This document shows positions 5,808 through 14,021 of a stretch of 17,390 nucleotides of DNA, in pieces. The first letter of the stretch is position 1. The number at the start of each line of letters is the position of its first letter. The notes below the pieces were generated by a model that was not told the origin of the DNA, searched no databases, and saw only the letters and a list, made by a program, of their open reading frames with translations. The translations under genes and the position numbers were made by a program. This stretch comes from CANHEE01 sp043777755. GTDB lineage: Bacteria; Bacteroidota; Bacteroidia; Chitinophagales; Saprospiraceae. Location of the stretch: assembly GCA_043777755.1 (NCBI GenBank), contig JAYWHK010000312.1:1-17390 (forward strand). Direction: 5' to 3'.

Positions 5808-7316
5808 ATGAAAAAGACAACAATTTTTCTATTAGCTTGCTTCGTTTCGCTAACACAAAGTTGCAAAAAAGACTTTTTAGAATTAGAGCCTCGTGGCATA
5901 AAACTGGAAAGCAATTTTTACCAAACGCAAAGCGAAGCCTTTGAAGGTGTAGTCGCTGTCTATGATGTGTTGCAATGGAGTGGCACGAACAACACTTGGT
6001 CAATGAACTTGGGTTTGCTCAATGCTGCTTCCGACGATTGTTATTCGGGAGGTTCTGATGCGAGCGACCAACCAAGTTGGGGAGCTTGGGACGCTTTTAC
6101 ACTTACGCCCAATTTAGGTCCGCAACGTGCGTTTTGGAACAAATACTATGCAGGGATTTACAAAGCTAATTTATTGTTGGAAAAAATTGATAAAGTACCC
6201 GTTATTGATGCCAATTTCAAGGCGAGAGCTAAGGCGGAAGTCAAATTTTTGAGAGCTTATTATTATTTTGAATTGGTACGCTTTTTTGGGAATATTCCAT
6301 TGATTACCAAGACTTTATCTGCAAACGAAATTTATGAGCAAACACAAGCAGCTCCTTCGGCAGTCTATGCTCAAATCGAAAAAGATTTGAAAGATGCGGT
6401 TGCAACCATAGAATTACCAGAAACAGTTGGTGCAACAGAGTTGGGTCGTGTGACGAAAGGCGCAGCAAAATCATTGTTGGGAAAAGCGATTTTATACCAA
6501 AATAATCCTGCAAAAATGGCAGAAGCTGCTACTCTTTTTGAAGAAGTTATCAATTCTGGTATTTATAAATTAGAGCCAAAATTTGAAGATATTTTCAAAC
6601 AAGACAAAGAATGGGGACAAGAAAGTATTTTTGAAATTAATTTTTCGGGCAATCAAACAGGTGGTTACGAAAATTTTGTGAATATTACTGAAGGAAATTA
6701 CAATACGCAATTTTTTGGTATGCGTGATTTTGTAGGGCCAGCTTATGCCAATGGTTGGGGTTTTTGCCCAATTTCAACGGAATTGGTGGACGTAATGAAA
6801 AACGACCCTCGTTTTAAGCATACCGTTATTGATGGAAAAGCCTTGAAAGCAACTGGTGGAAGTTATACTGCTGGTTATCAAAATACAGACTATTTTATTA
6901 AAAAATATGCTCCATTAGATGCTAATAAAGCAAAAAGTGGCGAGCCTGCCTTGAATTGGAACAACAATACCCGTGAAATCCGTTTGGCAGATGTTTATTT
7001 GATGGCTGCTGAGGCGATTGTTCGTAGCCCAAGTGGTGATGCTGCAAAAGCAAGTGGATTTTTGAATAAAGTGCGTACTCGTGTTGGTTTACAACCATTT
7101 TTTGGACAAACGGGTACAGCATTGTTAGAGTTGATTTACAAAGAACGCCGCTTTGAATTAGCAACTGAAGGACACCGTTTCTTTGATTTGGTACGCACTG
7201 AAAAAGCTGCCGAAACACTCAAAGGTTTTACAAAAGGAAAACATGAAGTGTTGCCAATTCCACAACAAGAAATTGATATTACTGTTGGGAAGTTAAGACA
7301 AAATCCTCAGTATTAA
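5808..7316 (+). CDS. SusD/RagB family outer-membrane lipoprotein
   Basis: Surface lipoprotein that normally caps a SusC-type TonB-dependent channel and captures glycans or other nutrients. It opens with a lipoprotein signal peptide ending SLTQSC (Cys19), then KKDFLELEPRG, typical of SusD starts. TPR-like helices follow (ARAKAEVKFLRAYYYFELVRFFGNIPLI; KGAAKSLLGKAILYQ), and the C-terminal half carries NNNTREIRLADVYLMAAEAIVR, KVRTRVGL and IYKERRFELATEGHRFFDLVRT, the classic SusD family signature. At 502 residues it is of normal length and intact. No susC lies beside it in the window, which is unusual. The upstream neighbour is the defence island, so a susC partner may lie beyond the left edge or be lost. 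The substrate cannot be told from sequence. A strong terminator follows at once. Confidence 0.95.
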   Translation: MKKTTIFLLACFVSLTQSCKKDFLELEPRGIKLESNFYQTQSEAFEGVVAVYDVLQWSGTNNTWSMNLGLLNAASDDCYSGGSDASDQPSWGAWDAFTLTPNLGPQRAFWNKYYAGIYKANLLLEKIDKVPVIDANFKARAKAEVKFLRAYYYFELVRFFGNIPLITKTLSANEIYEQTQAAPSAVYAQIEKDLKDAVATIELPETVGATELGRVTKGAAKSLLGKAILYQNNPAKMAEAATLFEEVINSGIYKLEPKFEDIFKQDKEWGQESIFEINFSGNQTGGYENFVNITEGNYNTQFFGMRDFVGPAYANGWGFCPISTELVDVMKNDPRFKHTVIDGKALKATGGSYTAGYQNTDYFIKKYAPLDANKAKSGEPALNWNNNTREIRLADVYLMAAEAIVRSPSGDAAKASGFLNKVRTRVGLQPFFGQTGTALLELIYKERRFELATEGHRFFDLVRTEKAAETLKGFTKGKHEVLPIPQQEIDITVGKLRQNPQY

Positions 7317-7369
7317 AAAATAAATGCCGTTCCGAAAGATTTTAATCTTTGGAACGGCATTTATTTTTT
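7315..7369. terminator. Strong bidirectional terminator between convergent susD and xisI
   Basis: A 19-bp perfect outer stem (arms read ATAAATGCCGTTCC and GGAACGGCATTTAT at their cores) with an additional inner pairing AAAGAT/ATCTTT, flanked by A and T runs on the two sides. It overlaps the susD stop and serves both that gene and the minus-strand gene ending at 7407. Confidence 0.92.
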
Positions 7370-7406
7370 ATTTAAAATAGATAATTATAATCAGTTGGTT
7401 AGAAAA

Positions 7407-7745
7407 TTATAGTGTAGTATATGTTGTATAATTGCGTAATTCAGAAGGCAAAAAACCCAAAACGATGTCATTAGGAGTTACACCATTTTCGATAAAGATT
7501 TCAGCTACCTCTATGTCAGTACGATTTTGTTGCACCCAAATTTTATTCTCTTTTATGTCAAAATGAAAAAGGCAAAGATGTGTGAATTTATCCTTTCTCC
7601 AACCCATCCGCAAAAGTTGATAATGATTATTAGGTTCATCTATTATCAGTTGGATTTCAGAATACGAAGCTCCTTTTCTAAAAGATGCCTGCTCTTTTAA
7701 AAAATTAACAATAATTTTATGATATTTTGTTATTTTTTCTTCCAT
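7407..7745 (-). CDS. xisI: XisI-like protein (fdxN element excision control factor)
   Basis: A 112-residue protein with the XisI pattern: helical start EKITKYHKIIVNFLKEQA, then NNHYQLLRMGWRKDKFTHLCLFHFDI, KIWVQQNRTDIEVAEIFIENGV and PNDIVLGFLPSELRNYT. XisI and XisH were named in heterocystous cyanobacteria, where they control excision of the fdxN element; homologues occur widely and what they do elsewhere is unclear. Here it is intact and full length, but its usual partner xisH survives only as a C-terminal remnant that overlaps its start. No excisable element or recombinase is visible nearby. It converges on susD with a shared terminator. Confidence 0.88.
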   Translation of the reverse strand: MEEKITKYHKIIVNFLKEQASFRKGASYSEIQLIIDEPNNHYQLLRMGWRKDKFTHLCLFHFDIKENKIWVQQNRTDIEVAEIFIENGVTPNDIVLGFLPSELRNYTTYTTL

Positions 7746-7882
7746 TTTAATATTTTAAAAGTAGTGGGCTCATAAATAAATAACTTCATTTTATAGCGTT
7801 TTATGGCTTTTTGTACAAAACCTAAATGAAAATATTCTTTATAAACTTGATGAGGTACAGCTAAGTATAACTTTTTCATCAT
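7730..7882 (-). pseudogene. xisH: xisH remnant (C-terminal ~50 codons only)
   Basis: Reading from ATG at 7882 gives KKLYLAVPHQVYKEYFHLGF, then VQKAIKRYKMKLFIYEP and ILKWKKK, stop at 7730. This matches the C-terminal third of XisH (LYLAVP...FVQ..I.RY.IKL.VY), which is normally about 135-140 residues with a nuclease-like N-terminal part. The frame is open only back to 7906, so everything upstream, including the catalytic core, is missing. The stop overlaps the xisI start by 16 bases, the expected xisH-xisI arrangement, which supports the identification. The homology ends within about 20 bases of a duplicated terminator at 7896. The ATG at 7882 may be used to express a short peptide and xisI from one message, but that is untested. 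Confidence 0.8.
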
Positions 7883-7895
7883 TAAATTTTTTCCT

Positions 7896-7939
7896 AAAAA
7901 AAACGCTCATTTTGCATCACACAAAACGAGCGTTTTTTT
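7896..7939. terminator. Duplicated terminator, copy 1
   Basis: Stem AACGCTC/GAGCGTT plus inner TTTTG/CAAAA around the loop CATCACA, with A8 on one side and T7 on the other. Works for the minus-strand gene ending at 7945. An essentially identical copy lies at 10941. Confidence 0.9.
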
Positions 7940-7944
7940 ATTTT

Positions 7945-9048
7945 TTAGTTTGGATTGAAACGATATGTAATTCCAATAGATAATCGTCTATTATGAAATA
8001 CTTTGTCCCCAACAGTTGCAAAAATATTTCGAACTTCTACATCTATCTTATTTCCAATTGGGTGTGCATAGGAAATTGCAATTCCTTTTACATTATGAAA
8101 ATAACGTGACCATTTATCAGTTTTTCCATCAAGTAAATCTAATCTAGCTTGTGTTAATAATTCGGAATCTGTAACAAAAGCATAGCCAATTCCTATTTTA
8201 GGGGCGTTTAATTTATTTTCTTTGGGCTTAAAATGGTAGCGAAATCCAAGAATTGAATTCCGAAGATAACCTCTTATATCTCTTATTCGAGAACCGCCAT
8301 TTATACCGAGCCACCAATCACGTTCCAAATTAAAAGAAACTCTACTTGGTTTATGAAGAAACTCAAATCCTAAATGAATGGCATTTCCAACTAACGTAGT
8401 ACGCTCTCCGCCAATAGTAGTCATGTCAAAAGTTGGAAATATTTTAAATCCAAGTAGAGTATTTAGTTTAATTTTTTTAATGTCATTGCTTTTAACATTT
8501 GTTTGTTTATTAATGCGATAGATTAAGTTTATAGCAATATCGTAAGGGTCTAAAAATGAAGGTCTTGGGTAGTAACGAGCATACTTACTCACTTCAATAT
8601 CTAAATAATTACAACGGTAAGAAAAATTAAATAAAAGACCTCTTTCAAGTGGTGTTGGATAGTTAAGAAAGTGATTGATACCATTTTCATGTGTTTCCCA
8701 AATATGACCAATACCCCATTTTCTTGACGGTTTTTTTTTAGAAGTATAATAAAAATTAATTTTATTTTGCCTAAAAGTCTGCCCAATAGATGGATGTTGA
8801 GATACATAGTTCAAATATTTGTAGCATTGCATAAATGACACAGCATAATTTGAATTGAGCTTTTTTAGTTCAAATCCATAAAGTGGAGAAGTATTAATAT
8901 CCCAAGTTCTCCACCAAAAATCTGCTACCTCTCCATAAGGAATCTGTAATGTTGTCCCAATAATAGGGGTTATTTCAAATTTTTTTTGAGCATTTAGGTT
9001 TTGAAAAAATACTATAAAAATGATAAAACCAGTCAAATACTTACTCAT
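7945..9048 (-). CDS. Probable outer-membrane beta-barrel protein, unrecognised
   Basis: A 367-residue protein beginning with a clear signal peptide (hydrophobic core TGFIIFIVFFQ, cleavage probably after LNAQ). The mature part has many alternating, aromatic-rich strands ending in Y, F or W (FNFSYRCNYLDIEVSKYARYY; NSILGFRYHF; PKIGIGYAFV; KGIAISYAHP) and finishes RRLSIGITYRFNPN, a typical barrel closing strand apart from the last residues. I do not recognise a specific family. It follows the lipoprotein gene at 9120-10400 in the same direction, with a hairpin between, so the two may be co-expressed. The pair is bracketed by two copies of one terminator. Role unknown. Confidence 0.75.
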   Translation of the reverse strand: MSKYLTGFIIFIVFFQNLNAQKKFEITPIIGTTLQIPYGEVADFWWRTWDINTSPLYGFELKKLNSNYAVSFMQCYKYLNYVSQHPSIGQTFRQNKINFYYTSKKKPSRKWGIGHIWETHENGINHFLNYPTPLERGLLFNFSYRCNYLDIEVSKYARYYPRPSFLDPYDIAINLIYRINKQTNVKSNDIKKIKLNTLLGFKIFPTFDMTTIGGERTTLVGNAIHLGFEFLHKPSRVSFNLERDWWLGINGGSRIRDIRGYLRNSILGFRYHFKPKENKLNAPKIGIGYAFVTDSELLTQARLDLLDGKTDKWSRYFHNVKGIAISYAHPIGNKIDVEVRNIFATVGDKVFHNRRLSIGITYRFNPN

Positions 9049-9066
9049 ATAGATACATATTTAAAG

Positions 9067-9100
9067 AGCCAGTCAAGAATATTTAAATTCTTGACTGGTT
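9067..9100. terminator. Hairpin between the lipoprotein and barrel genes
   Basis: A 12-bp perfect stem (CCAGTCAAGAAT/ATTCTTGACTGG) around ATTTAA, extended by G-T and A-T pairs, 20 bases past the stop of the minus-strand lipoprotein gene. There is no long U-tract on the minus strand (CTCTTTAAAT), so it may only partly terminate or may protect the message end. Confidence 0.6.
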
Positions 9101-9119
9101 AAGATTAACAAATTAAAAA

Positions 9120-10400
9120 TTACATAATTGAACTATTAATATCAAATAGGCATTTATTATTACTATTTATGACATTAATACTTGGAGAACCTATACCGCC
9201 AGGAGGTGTAGGGAAAAGGGTTGTTGCATTTCCACATGTTTTCACATATACGTCACCCGCAAAGTTACGACGTGTACCTATTGCCCTACCAAGTTGCTGT
9301 GATTGCTGTAGAGTAGGGGCGCAATCATTAGATATTGTTTTATATGAAGCATACCAATCCTCCTCATATACAACATAAAATAGTTCTCTATCGGCAAAGG
9401 TTGAAACTGATAAACCTTTTATCATAGTAACTGCATTTGCATTAAAGGGGCTTGATATTGAGGTGAACATTTTAGATGCCGAAACATCAGTATCACTGAT
9501 ATTAGCAAGAAGAAATGCAAACGACTCTAAAACAGGCGTAGAAAATCCTGGTATATAAGATACACCTTGGTCTTTACTTAATAATTTCCATGCGCAATTA
9601 ACTTGAGAGCGATTTTCGTTACCAAATCCAAATCCATTATTTATTTGCCATCTTACAAATCTAATATCAACGTTTGGCATACTTCTTTCTGATGATTCAG
9701 TAGCATAAGAGCTATTCTTTATAGGATTTACGACCATATCGTAAGTAATAGCTTGCTTATCACCATGACCAACAAAAAGTACAGTATTGCTACTTTTCAT
9801 TACCTCTCCTTCTGAAAGTAAAACTTCTTCACCTTTATCATTCCAAGCTGGAACATAACCACAAGCGTTGCCCACAGGTATTGCTATAATCGGAGATAGT
9901 CCAAATGAAGTAATCTTTTTTACGGAATAAATAACAGGGCGATACTTTTCATCGTCTTGTAATTTACTTGCTAAAAAATCAATAAAATTTACAGATTCCT
10001 TAGTTTGTAAATCATTCGAAGGGTACAATTTTAGTGAACTTGACAGTGCCTCATTATAGTACTCACTAAGTTCTGAATTCTTGGCACATAATTCAATAAT
10101 ATCTACCTCTTCTATATCACTACTCTGAATTTGGGTAAAAATTTGTTTCGCAAATTCCTCATTTTGCATCACTTGCCTTGTTGCTTGTGCAAAGTGGAAA
10201 TTAACTCTATTGATTGTTTGGTGGCTTTCATTTTTGTCCAACAAATTACCCCAAATACCTTCTTCAGATACAAAAGATGCACAATCTCTACTTTCAGAAA
10301 CACGACTCACTGACGGCTCTTGAATGTCTTTGTTACAGGCTATTGCAAATAATATTGTAAATGCAATAATAATTACACTGATTTTTGATAACATTTTCAT
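9120..10400 (-). CDS. Lipoprotein of unknown function
   Basis: A 426-residue protein with a lipoprotein signal peptide: MKMLSK, hydrophobic IIIAFTILFAIAC with the lipobox Cys22, then NKD. The mature sequence shows no family I recognise. It has a helical, acidic N-terminal region (residues 50-165) and a C-terminal region with several cysteines and GGIGSPSINV near the end. An in-frame ATG two codons later could also be the start. It is probably exported and lipid-anchored; with CNKD after the cleavage site the final membrane is uncertain. It lies upstream of the barrel gene in the same direction and could be its partner. There is no clear TAnnTTTG box just upstream, and the preceding ~540 bases hold no convincing gene. 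Confidence 0.75.
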   Translation of the reverse strand: MKMLSKISVIIIAFTILFAIACNKDIQEPSVSRVSESRDCASFVSEEGIWGNLLDKNESHQTINRVNFHFAQATRQVMQNEEFAKQIFTQIQSSDIEEVDIIELCAKNSELSEYYNEALSSSLKLYPSNDLQTKESVNFIDFLASKLQDDEKYRPVIYSVKKITSFGLSPIIAIPVGNACGYVPAWNDKGEEVLLSEGEVMKSSNTVLFVGHGDKQAITYDMVVNPIKNSSYATESSERSMPNVDIRFVRWQINNGFGFGNENRSQVNCAWKLLSKDQGVSYIPGFSTPVLESFAFLLANISDTDVSASKMFTSISSPFNANAVTMIKGLSVSTFADRELFYVVYEEDWYASYKTISNDCAPTLQQSQQLGRAIGTRRNFAGDVYVKTCGNATTLFPTPPGGIGSPSINVINSNNKCLFDINSSIM

Positions 10401-10939
10401 AATAAAACGTAATTTTGTTTAATTTTTAGAATTTAAAGGGCTTTTGCTACTTTTCGAGTCCAATCTTTGGTAGCATTAGCCCATTTTTGAACAAACAGGG
10501 TGTTTAAATTTGTACAATACAACAGTACAAATAACAAAATAAAACAACGTCAAAATCCACGACAATTTTGAGTTGTACTATACCATATAATAAACATACC
10601 TCGTGTAGTATATTTATTTTAAGAATAGCTAAACAATAAAATAAGCATAATGGATCAGAATCTTCCGATTAAGTCCATCAAATATTGTTGATATTGAATA
10701 AAGAAATAATTGTTAACACAGAGTGAAGATTTTTCACTTTGAACGCTTGAACGCTTGAACGCTTGAAATATGGAAAGACGTAGTTTCATGATTTAGGATA
10801 GAAAATACTTAAATTAGTAATTGATTATTTTTTACAATACAAAGATATAAAATAAATTTTATGTAGCAAAATAAATTTAGTTAAATTTTTAACATTTTCA
10901 TTAATAATATAATTTTTATTAACATAATTTTTTATTTCG
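10401..10939. other. Long intergenic region, no convincing gene
   Basis: Over 500 AT-rich bases between the lipoprotein start and the TPR gene's terminator. It contains an octamer tandem repeat (10741-10767), a small hairpin AGTGAA/TTCACT near 10711-10727 and, on the minus strand ending at 10433, an open stretch of 38 codons that can only begin at TTG and ends with the amphipathic FVQKWANATKDWTRKVAKAL. No promoter consensus was found. It may carry regulatory sequence or decayed genes. Confidence 0.5.
10741..10767. repeat. Tandem octamer GAACGCTT x3
   Basis: GAACGCTT is repeated three times without interruption and followed by GAA. It is a short tandem array in noncoding DNA, prone to slippage. 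Confidence 0.85.
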
Positions 10940-10940
10940 T

Positions 10941-10986
10941 AAAAAAAAACGCTCATTTTGCATCACACAAAACGAGCGTTTTTTAT
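10941..10986. terminator. Duplicated terminator, copy 2 (TPR gene)
   Basis: Same hairpin as at 7896: AACGCTC/GAGCGTT and TTTTG/CAAAA around CATCACA, with A9 and T6 flanks. Lies 17 bases after the stop of the minus-strand TPR gene, which it presumably terminates. Confidence 0.9.
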
Positions 10987-11002
10987 TTTCTTTAAAAAAA
11001 TA

Positions 11003-12676
11003 TTAATTCTTAGGTGTTACCTCTGGTGAAACAGGCGCAGCTGCACCTTGTAGCGTCGCAATAGCATTCGCAACATTCGCATCAGCAGGGTCTAATTCTG
11101 CTGCTTTTTGGAAGTTTGCCAAAGAAGCAACATTGTCATTTCCTAATTTCAAGAAGTAATAACCCAAATATTTATAGGCTTTTGTCAAATCAGCTTTGTT
11201 TTTAGCAACATCAGCACCTGCAACTTCTACGATTTTTTCATAGTGTGGTTTTGCCAAACCTTGTGTCAATTCAGGGTCTTGCAATTCCGCCATATTAGCA
11301 CGCTGAGAATAAGCATAAATGTACTTAGGATTCAACTCTGCCGCTTTAGCAAACGCTTTGTCTGATTCCATGTAATTTTTTTGTGCTTTATAACCTAAAC
11401 CAACAAAAGAATAGTCTGTAGCTGTTTCTTTGCCAATTTTAGCCATTTTCGTTCTGTACGCAGGAATCGCCTTATCGTAGTTTTTAGCATCGTAATAAGC
11501 ACGAGCGATTTTGTCGTAAAACTCTGTACGGGTGCTATCCAACTTCAATAATTCTGGATAGAATTTTTCAGCTGTTTCGATGTCTTTCAATTCAAAAGAC
11601 GAAACCATGTAGTTTTCAAAGTCGCTACCATATACTTTTTTGTCGCCTTTTTTGTCTAAAAATGTTTTTGAGTATTCAACACCTTTCGTAAAATATTCAG
11701 TGATTTTGGCAGCATCAGCTTTGTCTTCTTTTGCTTTAAGACCTAACTTTGTGTTAGCCCAAGCCAACCAACGATATACTTCTATGTAATTAGGATTTTT
11801 AGCCAAAAAAGTATTTGATTCAGCGATCGCCGTTTCAAAATCTTCTGCATAACCACACAAGTAACGAATATAACGCATACGTGATTCCAAATCATTACCA
11901 ACCAACTCGTTGTAACGCTTCAATAATGGAATAACTTTTGCTCTTTGACCGCCACGAGCATATACTTCCGTCAATTCTTTGATGGCAGGTGCATAGTTCG
12001 CATCAATCGCCAAACAAGCGTTCAACGCTGTTTCTGCTTCGTTATAAACCTTACCGTTTTTCCAGATTCTTGCACGTTTTACGTAGTTTTCTGGGTCTTT
12101 TTTGTTTTTATCCGTAGCAAATTCGTATTGAGAAACCGCTTTACCATACTCTTTTTTAGCATAATAAGCATCGCCCATTAGTGTATAATAGTTGGAAACT
12201 TTACTATCCAATTCCAAAGAACGGGTCAATCGCTCAATCGCTTTGTCGGGATTAGAGTTCACGCCATTCAAGTACATTCTACCCAATTGATAGTGCGCAA
12301 AAGCGTTTTTATCACGTGTTTTTTTGATGACTCTGTCCACCAATTTTTGTGCATCAGCAGCTCTGTTTTGGTCAAAAGCTATTTTTGCTTGACCCGTCAT
12401 ACACAACCAGTTACCGTCATCTAAGACAAGACCTTTGTTGTACATCATTGCAGCGGAATCAGATTTCTCATTTTCGTAATACACTTCACCCAAATAAAAA
12501 TAAGGGTCTGCCGTTTTAGGGTCTTTTGCTATCCATTGATTCGCCAAAGATTTTGCCTTTGCGTAATCTTCTTTATTAATAGCGGTTGCGATTTCGTCAC
12601 CAGTTTGAGCAAATACTAAATTGCTCGATACCAATGTAAGTGCAACGATCCAATTTTTCAAACTTTCGATTCTCAT
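11003..12676 (-). CDS. Exported tetratricopeptide-repeat protein
   Basis: A 557-residue protein with a signal peptide (LKNWIVALTLVSSNLVFAQ, cleavage after AQ at about residue 24) followed almost entirely by TPR-type helical pairs, for example DPYFYLGEVYYENEKSDSAA, AFAHYQLGRMYLNG, NYYTLMGDAYYAKKEYGKA, TEFYDKIARAYYDAKNYDKA, DYSFVGLGYKAQKNYMES and AYKYLGYYFLKLGN. The tail is A/P/V-rich (AAAPVSPEVTPKN). TPR arrays are protein-binding scaffolds; the protein probably sits in the periplasm or envelope. In Bacteroidota, TPR genes of this kind often follow exbB/exbD/tonB/pstS-like genes, which is the order here. It has its own promoter (12827-12857) with a leader of about 150 bases and ends at a strong terminator. 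No specific partner can be named. Confidence 0.88.
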   Translation of the reverse strand: MRIESLKNWIVALTLVSSNLVFAQTGDEIATAINKEDYAKAKSLANQWIAKDPKTADPYFYLGEVYYENEKSDSAAMMYNKGLVLDDGNWLCMTGQAKIAFDQNRAADAQKLVDRVIKKTRDKNAFAHYQLGRMYLNGVNSNPDKAIERLTRSLELDSKVSNYYTLMGDAYYAKKEYGKAVSQYEFATDKNKKDPENYVKRARIWKNGKVYNEAETALNACLAIDANYAPAIKELTEVYARGGQRAKVIPLLKRYNELVGNDLESRMRYIRYLCGYAEDFETAIAESNTFLAKNPNYIEVYRWLAWANTKLGLKAKEDKADAAKITEYFTKGVEYSKTFLDKKGDKKVYGSDFENYMVSSFELKDIETAEKFYPELLKLDSTRTEFYDKIARAYYDAKNYDKAIPAYRTKMAKIGKETATDYSFVGLGYKAQKNYMESDKAFAKAAELNPKYIYAYSQRANMAELQDPELTQGLAKPHYEKIVEVAGADVAKNKADLTKAYKYLGYYFLKLGNDNVASLANFQKAAELDPADANVANAIATLQGAAAPVSPEVTPKN

Positions 12677-12826
12677 AATTTTAAAAATTTAACTTGTTCA
12701 ACAAATGCTCAGTTTGACGTAGATTAGAAGAAATACAAGATTTTTATTTGTGATAATTTTTGTCCTGATTTCTTATTTATCTATCTTAGCTGATTGATTA
12801 TATAATTAAGACGTTTTTTGAAGGCG

Positions 12827-12857
12827 CAAAGTTACTAAAAAGTATGATTTAACCAAA
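12827..12857 (-). promoter_or_regulatory. Complete Bacteroidota promoter for the TPR gene
   Basis: On the minus strand TTTG is separated by exactly 19 bases from TAACTTTG, matching both the -33 and -7 elements. It lies about 150 bases upstream of the TPR start. It is the best-formed promoter in the window. The remaining bases to 13018 are AT-rich, with an 18-bp direct repeat (TTAATAAAATTATATTTT near 12881 and 12965) and no clear terminator for the preceding pstS-like gene. Confidence 0.8.
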
Positions 12858-13018
12858 TATTAACCACAATATTAATTTTTTTAATAAAATTATATTTTTA
12901 AAAAATAAAATAAACAAAATTTTATTCGTATTAAAAAATACAATCAATTCAATATCAATGGTTTATTAATAAAATTATATTTTCAAAAATGAGCGAAAAA
13001 TCATACTTTATCAAATTA

Positions 13019-13930
13019 TTATTTTATATTAATTGTTCTTGGCGGCACCCAATAAGGCAATATACCTGTTTTGAGCATAAGCCGTTGCCCTTGTTCTGCA
13101 TAAATAAAAGAGGCTAAACCCGTACCTAAAGTTGTCGTACCCGTACATTCTACAATATAAATTGTACGACTAAATGGATACAAACTATCGTAAATATTCA
13201 TCTGGTCAGGCGAATAATACTCATCTTTGGTGCTTCCTTTTGGTCGAATGTATGCAATATTGACTTTTTTATTGACTTCATTCAAGTCTTTGTCTGTCAT
13301 ATTTCCGACCCAAGCCAAACCAACTACGCCAATAGCATTTGGAATTTTGCTCACTTTATCAATGACATCATCAACGCTTTTGGCTGCGGCGGCCTTCATC
13401 GGCAAACGATTAATACCAAGCGTACGCATAAAATAAGTGGCTGTACTGGAATTAGGACTGTCAAAAATCAGTTGCACATCGCCCAACGGATTGTTAGCAC
13501 TGATTTGCGACCATTTTTGGATTGTCCCATTAAAAACGCCCATCACATTTTCATAAGAAAGCAATTTGTCACGGTTATTTTTATTCAAAATAATCGCCAA
13601 AGCATCACGAGCAATTGGTGTATAACGTGGCGTGATGTCTTTTCCATTGACATAACGCTGCTCCATTGTGTCCAATTTTCTACCTAAAATCAACAACTTC
13701 AAGCTGTCATTGACCAAATCTTTGATTAATTCGACTTCTGGTTTGTACCAAGGTGTCAGTTCAGCATTTCGGTATGTTTCGTGAAACATAAAAAATGCAG
13801 GCTCTAATGCAGGTTGTAAAGTCGCATCTATTCCAATCCGATTTTTACCGTAAGTCGTATCTTCTTTTGGTAAAAAATCGCAAGAAACAAGCAAAAGGCT
13901 TGTAAAAATGCTAAAAATTAAATATTTCAT
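13019..13930 (-). CDS. PstS-like phosphate-binding lipoprotein
   Basis: Periplasmic-binding-protein fold of the PstS type, binding phosphate or a similar anion. Lipoprotein signal peptide ends LLLVSC (Cys17). The diagnostic stretch is YTPIARDALAIILNKNN, then LLSYENVMGVFNGTIQKWSQIS (residues ~105-145), followed by DSPNSSTATYFMRTLG (anion-binding Ser/Thr cluster), IGVVGLAWVGNM and the terminal LMLKTGILPYWVPPRTINIK. At 303 residues the length fits the family. No PstC/PstA/PstB genes are nearby; instead it follows tonB and a small membrane protein, a Bacteroidota arrangement in which its exact job is not settled. A link to phosphate is supported by the pit operon next door. The minus-strand stop is followed by AT-rich DNA without a terminator. 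Confidence 0.83.
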   Translation of the reverse strand: MKYLIFSIFTSLLLVSCDFLPKEDTTYGKNRIGIDATLQPALEPAFFMFHETYRNAELTPWYKPEVELIKDLVNDSLKLLILGRKLDTMEQRYVNGKDITPRYTPIARDALAIILNKNNRDKLLSYENVMGVFNGTIQKWSQISANNPLGDVQLIFDSPNSSTATYFMRTLGINRLPMKAAAAKSVDDVIDKVSKIPNAIGVVGLAWVGNMTDKDLNEVNKKVNIAYIRPKGSTKDEYYSPDQMNIYDSLYPFSRTIYIVECTGTTTLGTGLASFIYAEQGQRLMLKTGILPYWVPPRTINIK

Positions 13931-13941
13931 AGTTTTCTATT

Positions 13942-14021
13942 TTAGTGAACAACGAACAATTGACAGTGAACAGCTAACAACGAACAGTATTGTTAATTGT
14001 TCGCTGTTCGTTGTTCACTAA
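13942..14021. repeat. Inverted repeat between the small membrane protein and pstS-like genes
   Basis: A perfect 17-bp inverted repeat (TTAGTGAACAACGAACA and its complement) encloses about 46 bases that hold further degenerate GAACA/GTTCA units (AACAACGAACAG, GAACAGCTAAC). It overlaps the stop of the 64-residue gene. Low-complexity GAACAACGAAC-type repeats are scattered through many Bacteroidota genomes; transcribed here it would fold into a long hairpin between two genes. Confidence 0.8.

Noticed and set aside
10433..10549. Minus-strand 38-codon open stretch ending in an amphipathic FVQKWANATKDWTRKVAKAL.
   Set aside because: No ATG or GTG start, no promoter box, and too short to judge; coding-like composition is suggestive only. 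Peptide-level or comparative evidence would be needed.
12881..12982. An 18-bp direct repeat TTAATAAAATTATATTTT in the pstS-TPR intergenic region.
   Set aside because: Very AT-rich and likely to arise by chance or slippage; no associated feature.
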